From RUG11198 sp036342255 (GTDB lineage Bacteria; Bacillota_I; Bacilli_A; RF39; UBA660): a stretch of DNA of 5,382 nucleotides. A program made the translations under genes and the position numbers. This document shows, piece by piece, positions 4,301 to 5,382 of this stretch. The notes below the pieces were generated by a model. The model was not told the origin of the DNA. It saw only the letters and a list, made by a program, of their open reading frames with translations, and made no database searches. The stretch's first letter is position 1, and every line of letters begins with the position of its first letter. The stretch is from assembly GCA_036342255.1 (NCBI GenBank), contig JAZAUS010000046.1, positions 1 to 5,382 on the forward strand, written 5' to 3'.

Positions 4301-4580
4301 AATACATTTTTTCAAAATCCCTAAAATTTTTTGAGGCGTACCACTTATTAGCGCTTTTTACTAGAGTATCTAAAACACTATCATCATCTAATGGATTTGG
4401 TCTATCTTCTAATAAGTCCACAATATTATAGGGCTTACGTTCATAATAAACTACTATTATTTTAAATATTGTACCTATATTTTTATAATAATCCACTAGC
4501 ATGCTGCTCGGTTCGGATAAATAAAATGGCCCTTCATTTTTAAGAGTTTGTATAATACTATCAGCAACTTTATTACTCAT
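4293..4580 (-). CDS. Array member 8, 95-aa paralogue, Trp class (paired with member 7)
   Basis: The shortest complete member. The N-terminal helix (ADSIIQTLKNEGPFYLSE) matches member 7, then a strand with MLVDYYKNIGTIFKIIVVYY, the segment IVDLLEDRPNPLDDD (equivalent to VDIKKLLADSDD in member 7) and a last helix ANKWYASKNFRDFEKMYYG with the Trp-Tyr and terminal Tyr-Tyr. The ATG at 4580-4578 lies within ATGAGTAA, overlapping the stop of member 9 by 8 nt. GAAAGAGAA just upstream is a weak purine-rich ribosome site. Function unknown. Confidence 0.85.
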   Translation of the reverse strand: MSNKVADSIIQTLKNEGPFYLSEPSSMLVDYYKNIGTIFKIIVVYYERKPYNIVDLLEDRPNPLDDDSVLDTLVKSANKWYASKNFRDFEKMYYG

Positions 4581-4872
4581 AATATTCTCTTTCTATTACA
4601 ATATTATTATACCATAATTCAAGTTCTTTTATTACCATATCATAGTAGTTATACTCACTAATATTAAAGTATTCTAATTTATACGCCGCATATTCCATTA
4701 TATGGCTAAATACTATAGATTTTGTTAAAACATTATCGATTAAACTAAATTTTGGAAAGCCAAGATTACTAATAGATTTAATAATAGAAAACCTATTATT
4801 TATTATAATCGCATCATTATTACGTAAATATTCATCTATATAGTCCGCCATTTCAATAATATATGCTTTCAT
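4573..4872 (-). CDS. Array member 9, 99-aa paralogue, Trp class
   Basis: The start is placed at the ATG at 4872, one base after the stop of member 10, because it puts Glu-Tyr of the first helix (MADYIDEY) at residues 14-15, the same place as in members 3 and 4. An in-frame ATG at 4902 would add ten residues and overlap member 10 by 29 bp, with no better ribosome site, so it remains possible but less likely. Residues after the helix form strands (AIIINNRFSIIKSI), followed by a central helix (FSHIMEYAAYKLEYF) and a last helix (IKELELWYNNIVIEREYYE) with the Trp-Tyr and terminal Tyr-Tyr. Function unknown. Confidence 0.82.
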   Translation of the reverse strand: MKAYIIEMADYIDEYLRNNDAIIINNRFSIIKSISNLGFPKFSLIDNVLTKSIVFSHIMEYAAYKLEYFNISEYNYYDMVIKELELWYNNIVIEREYYE

Positions 4873-4873
4873 T

Positions 4874-5179
4874 TTATAAGAAATATTCTCCTGGAGTTTC
4901 ATAATAATCTTTTATACATCTTATTGTTTCTCTAAAAAGTTCCCTTGTTTCTTCAGATGTTAAAGATTCTATATCTATATCTTCCTCATTATTTATAAAT
5001 CTTTTAAGTACCATTTCTAGATTAAAACCGTTTCCTGCTATAGCATTACTTGTTGTAATAGGCTGTTTATTGAAAGCTACAATACTACATTTATCAGAAA
5101 GTTTTAGGTCACCAACTGTATTTATATAATGAGTTATGTCTTTAATTATTTCCTTTATTATTTTTTCTGTATAATACAT
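4874..5179 (-). CDS. Array member 10, 101-aa paralogue, Tyr class
   Basis: Sister of member 2, although seven genes lie between them: shared central LE-x-VLK-x-F helix (LEMVLKRFI) and shared last helix (RELFRETIRCIKDYYE) ending in EYFL. The N-terminal helix is KIIKEIIKDITHYI, the middle includes DKCSIVAF, and an acidic stretch (NNEEDIDIESLTSEE) precedes the last helix. The ATG at 5179-5177 lies five bases after the stop of member 11 and has only AAAG as a possible ribosome site. The stop TAA at 4874-4876 is one base from the start of member 9. Function unknown. Confidence 0.85.
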   Translation of the reverse strand: MYYTEKIIKEIIKDITHYINTVGDLKLSDKCSIVAFNKQPITTSNAIAGNGFNLEMVLKRFINNEEDIDIESLTSEETRELFRETIRCIKDYYETPGEYFL

Positions 5180-5184
5180 ATGCT

Positions 5185-5382
5185 TTAATCATAATAATTT
5201 CTTTCTGAACTATATCTCTCCCATAACTTCTTTATATATGGATATACTTCTAAAGTTATTGGATATGATGCAAGTAGAATTTTATCTGATCTTCGCTCGG
5301 TTCCATTTATTAGACTTGCAATAAGCCGCAGTGGTTCATATACTGGTACAGTATACCAAGATGTTTGACCAAAATTATCAAA
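5185..5382 (-). CDS. Array member 11, partial (C-terminal 65 residues), Trp class
   Basis: The open frame enters from the window edge and ends in TAA at 5187-5185. Translating by hand gives 65 residues beginning FDNFGQTSWYTVPVYEPL. Its layout matches the family: an aromatic strand (FGQTSWYTV), a central helix (EPLRLIASLIN, compare EPVLEYIAARI of member 3), and a last helix (YIKKLWERYSSERNYYD) with the Trp and terminal Tyr-Tyr. The N-terminal helix is missing because the window ends, not because the gene is visibly broken. The array therefore continues to the right. Function unknown. Confidence 0.8.
   Translation of the reverse strand, partial: FDNFGQTSWYTVPVYEPLRLIASLINGTERRSDKILLASYPITLEVYPYIKKLWERYSSERNYYD

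Noticed and set aside
4301..4315. TTG start at 4315 for array member 7
   Set aside because: The ATG at 4300 gives exact length agreement with member 8 up to the shared GPFY motif and a sensible overlap with the preceding stop.
4873..4902. ATG start at 4902 for array member 9
   Set aside because: It would overlap member 10 by 29 bp and add ten residues with no counterpart in members 3 and 4; the ATG at 4872 places the Glu-Tyr motif correctly.

Overview
The window looks like part of a tailed-phage genome, probably a large phage with T4-type late transcription. The reasons are very small genes of unknown function, a promoter-like element repeated in front of gene after gene (core TCTACATATTA, running into TATAAATA, the T4 late-promoter octamer, in two of five copies), and a hairpin in almost every intergenic gap. 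No hallmark phage gene (capsid, tail, polymerase, terminase) is present, so phage is an inference from architecture. The host and genus cannot be named from this window.

Positions 1-1626 (plus strand) hold five small genes of moderate GC. Four have strong Shine-Dalgarno sequences, and each of those four sits in its own cassette: promoter-like element, ribosome site, gene. The genes encode proteins of about 69, 91, 122, 25 and 66 residues. None is confidently recognised. The 25-residue one is a single hydrophobic membrane segment. The gaps carry hairpins that recur in related form.

Positions 1627-2015 are a non-coding stretch of about 390 bp between two converging gene blocks. It contains a long bulged hairpin, a degenerate repeat of about 15 nt (GACTCGAATATCTAG-like), a short GC hairpin with a T-run that has a competing upstream pairing partner, two further small hairpins, and a sharp drop in GC near 1945-1970.

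Positions 2016-5382 (minus strand) are the striking part: a tightly packed array of at least eleven genes encoding proteins of about 95-112 residues, the last cut by the window edge. The proteins look like strongly diverged copies of one family. They share an N-terminal helix ending near Glu-Tyr at residues 14-16, a Tyr/Phe-rich middle, a central helix of the LEL(I/V) type, and a C-terminal helix ending in an aromatic pair (YY, YF) one or two residues before the stop. Two C-terminal classes can be separated, one with a Tyr-rich last helix and one with a conserved Trp. Stops and starts touch or overlap at most junctions, so translation is probably coupled. DNA composition, strand, ribosome-site strength and lack of the promoter element all differ from the left block, suggesting an accessory island of separate origin. 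Function is unknown. A laterally expanded set of immunity, decoy or anti-defence proteins is a reasonable hypothesis, but nothing in the sequence proves it.
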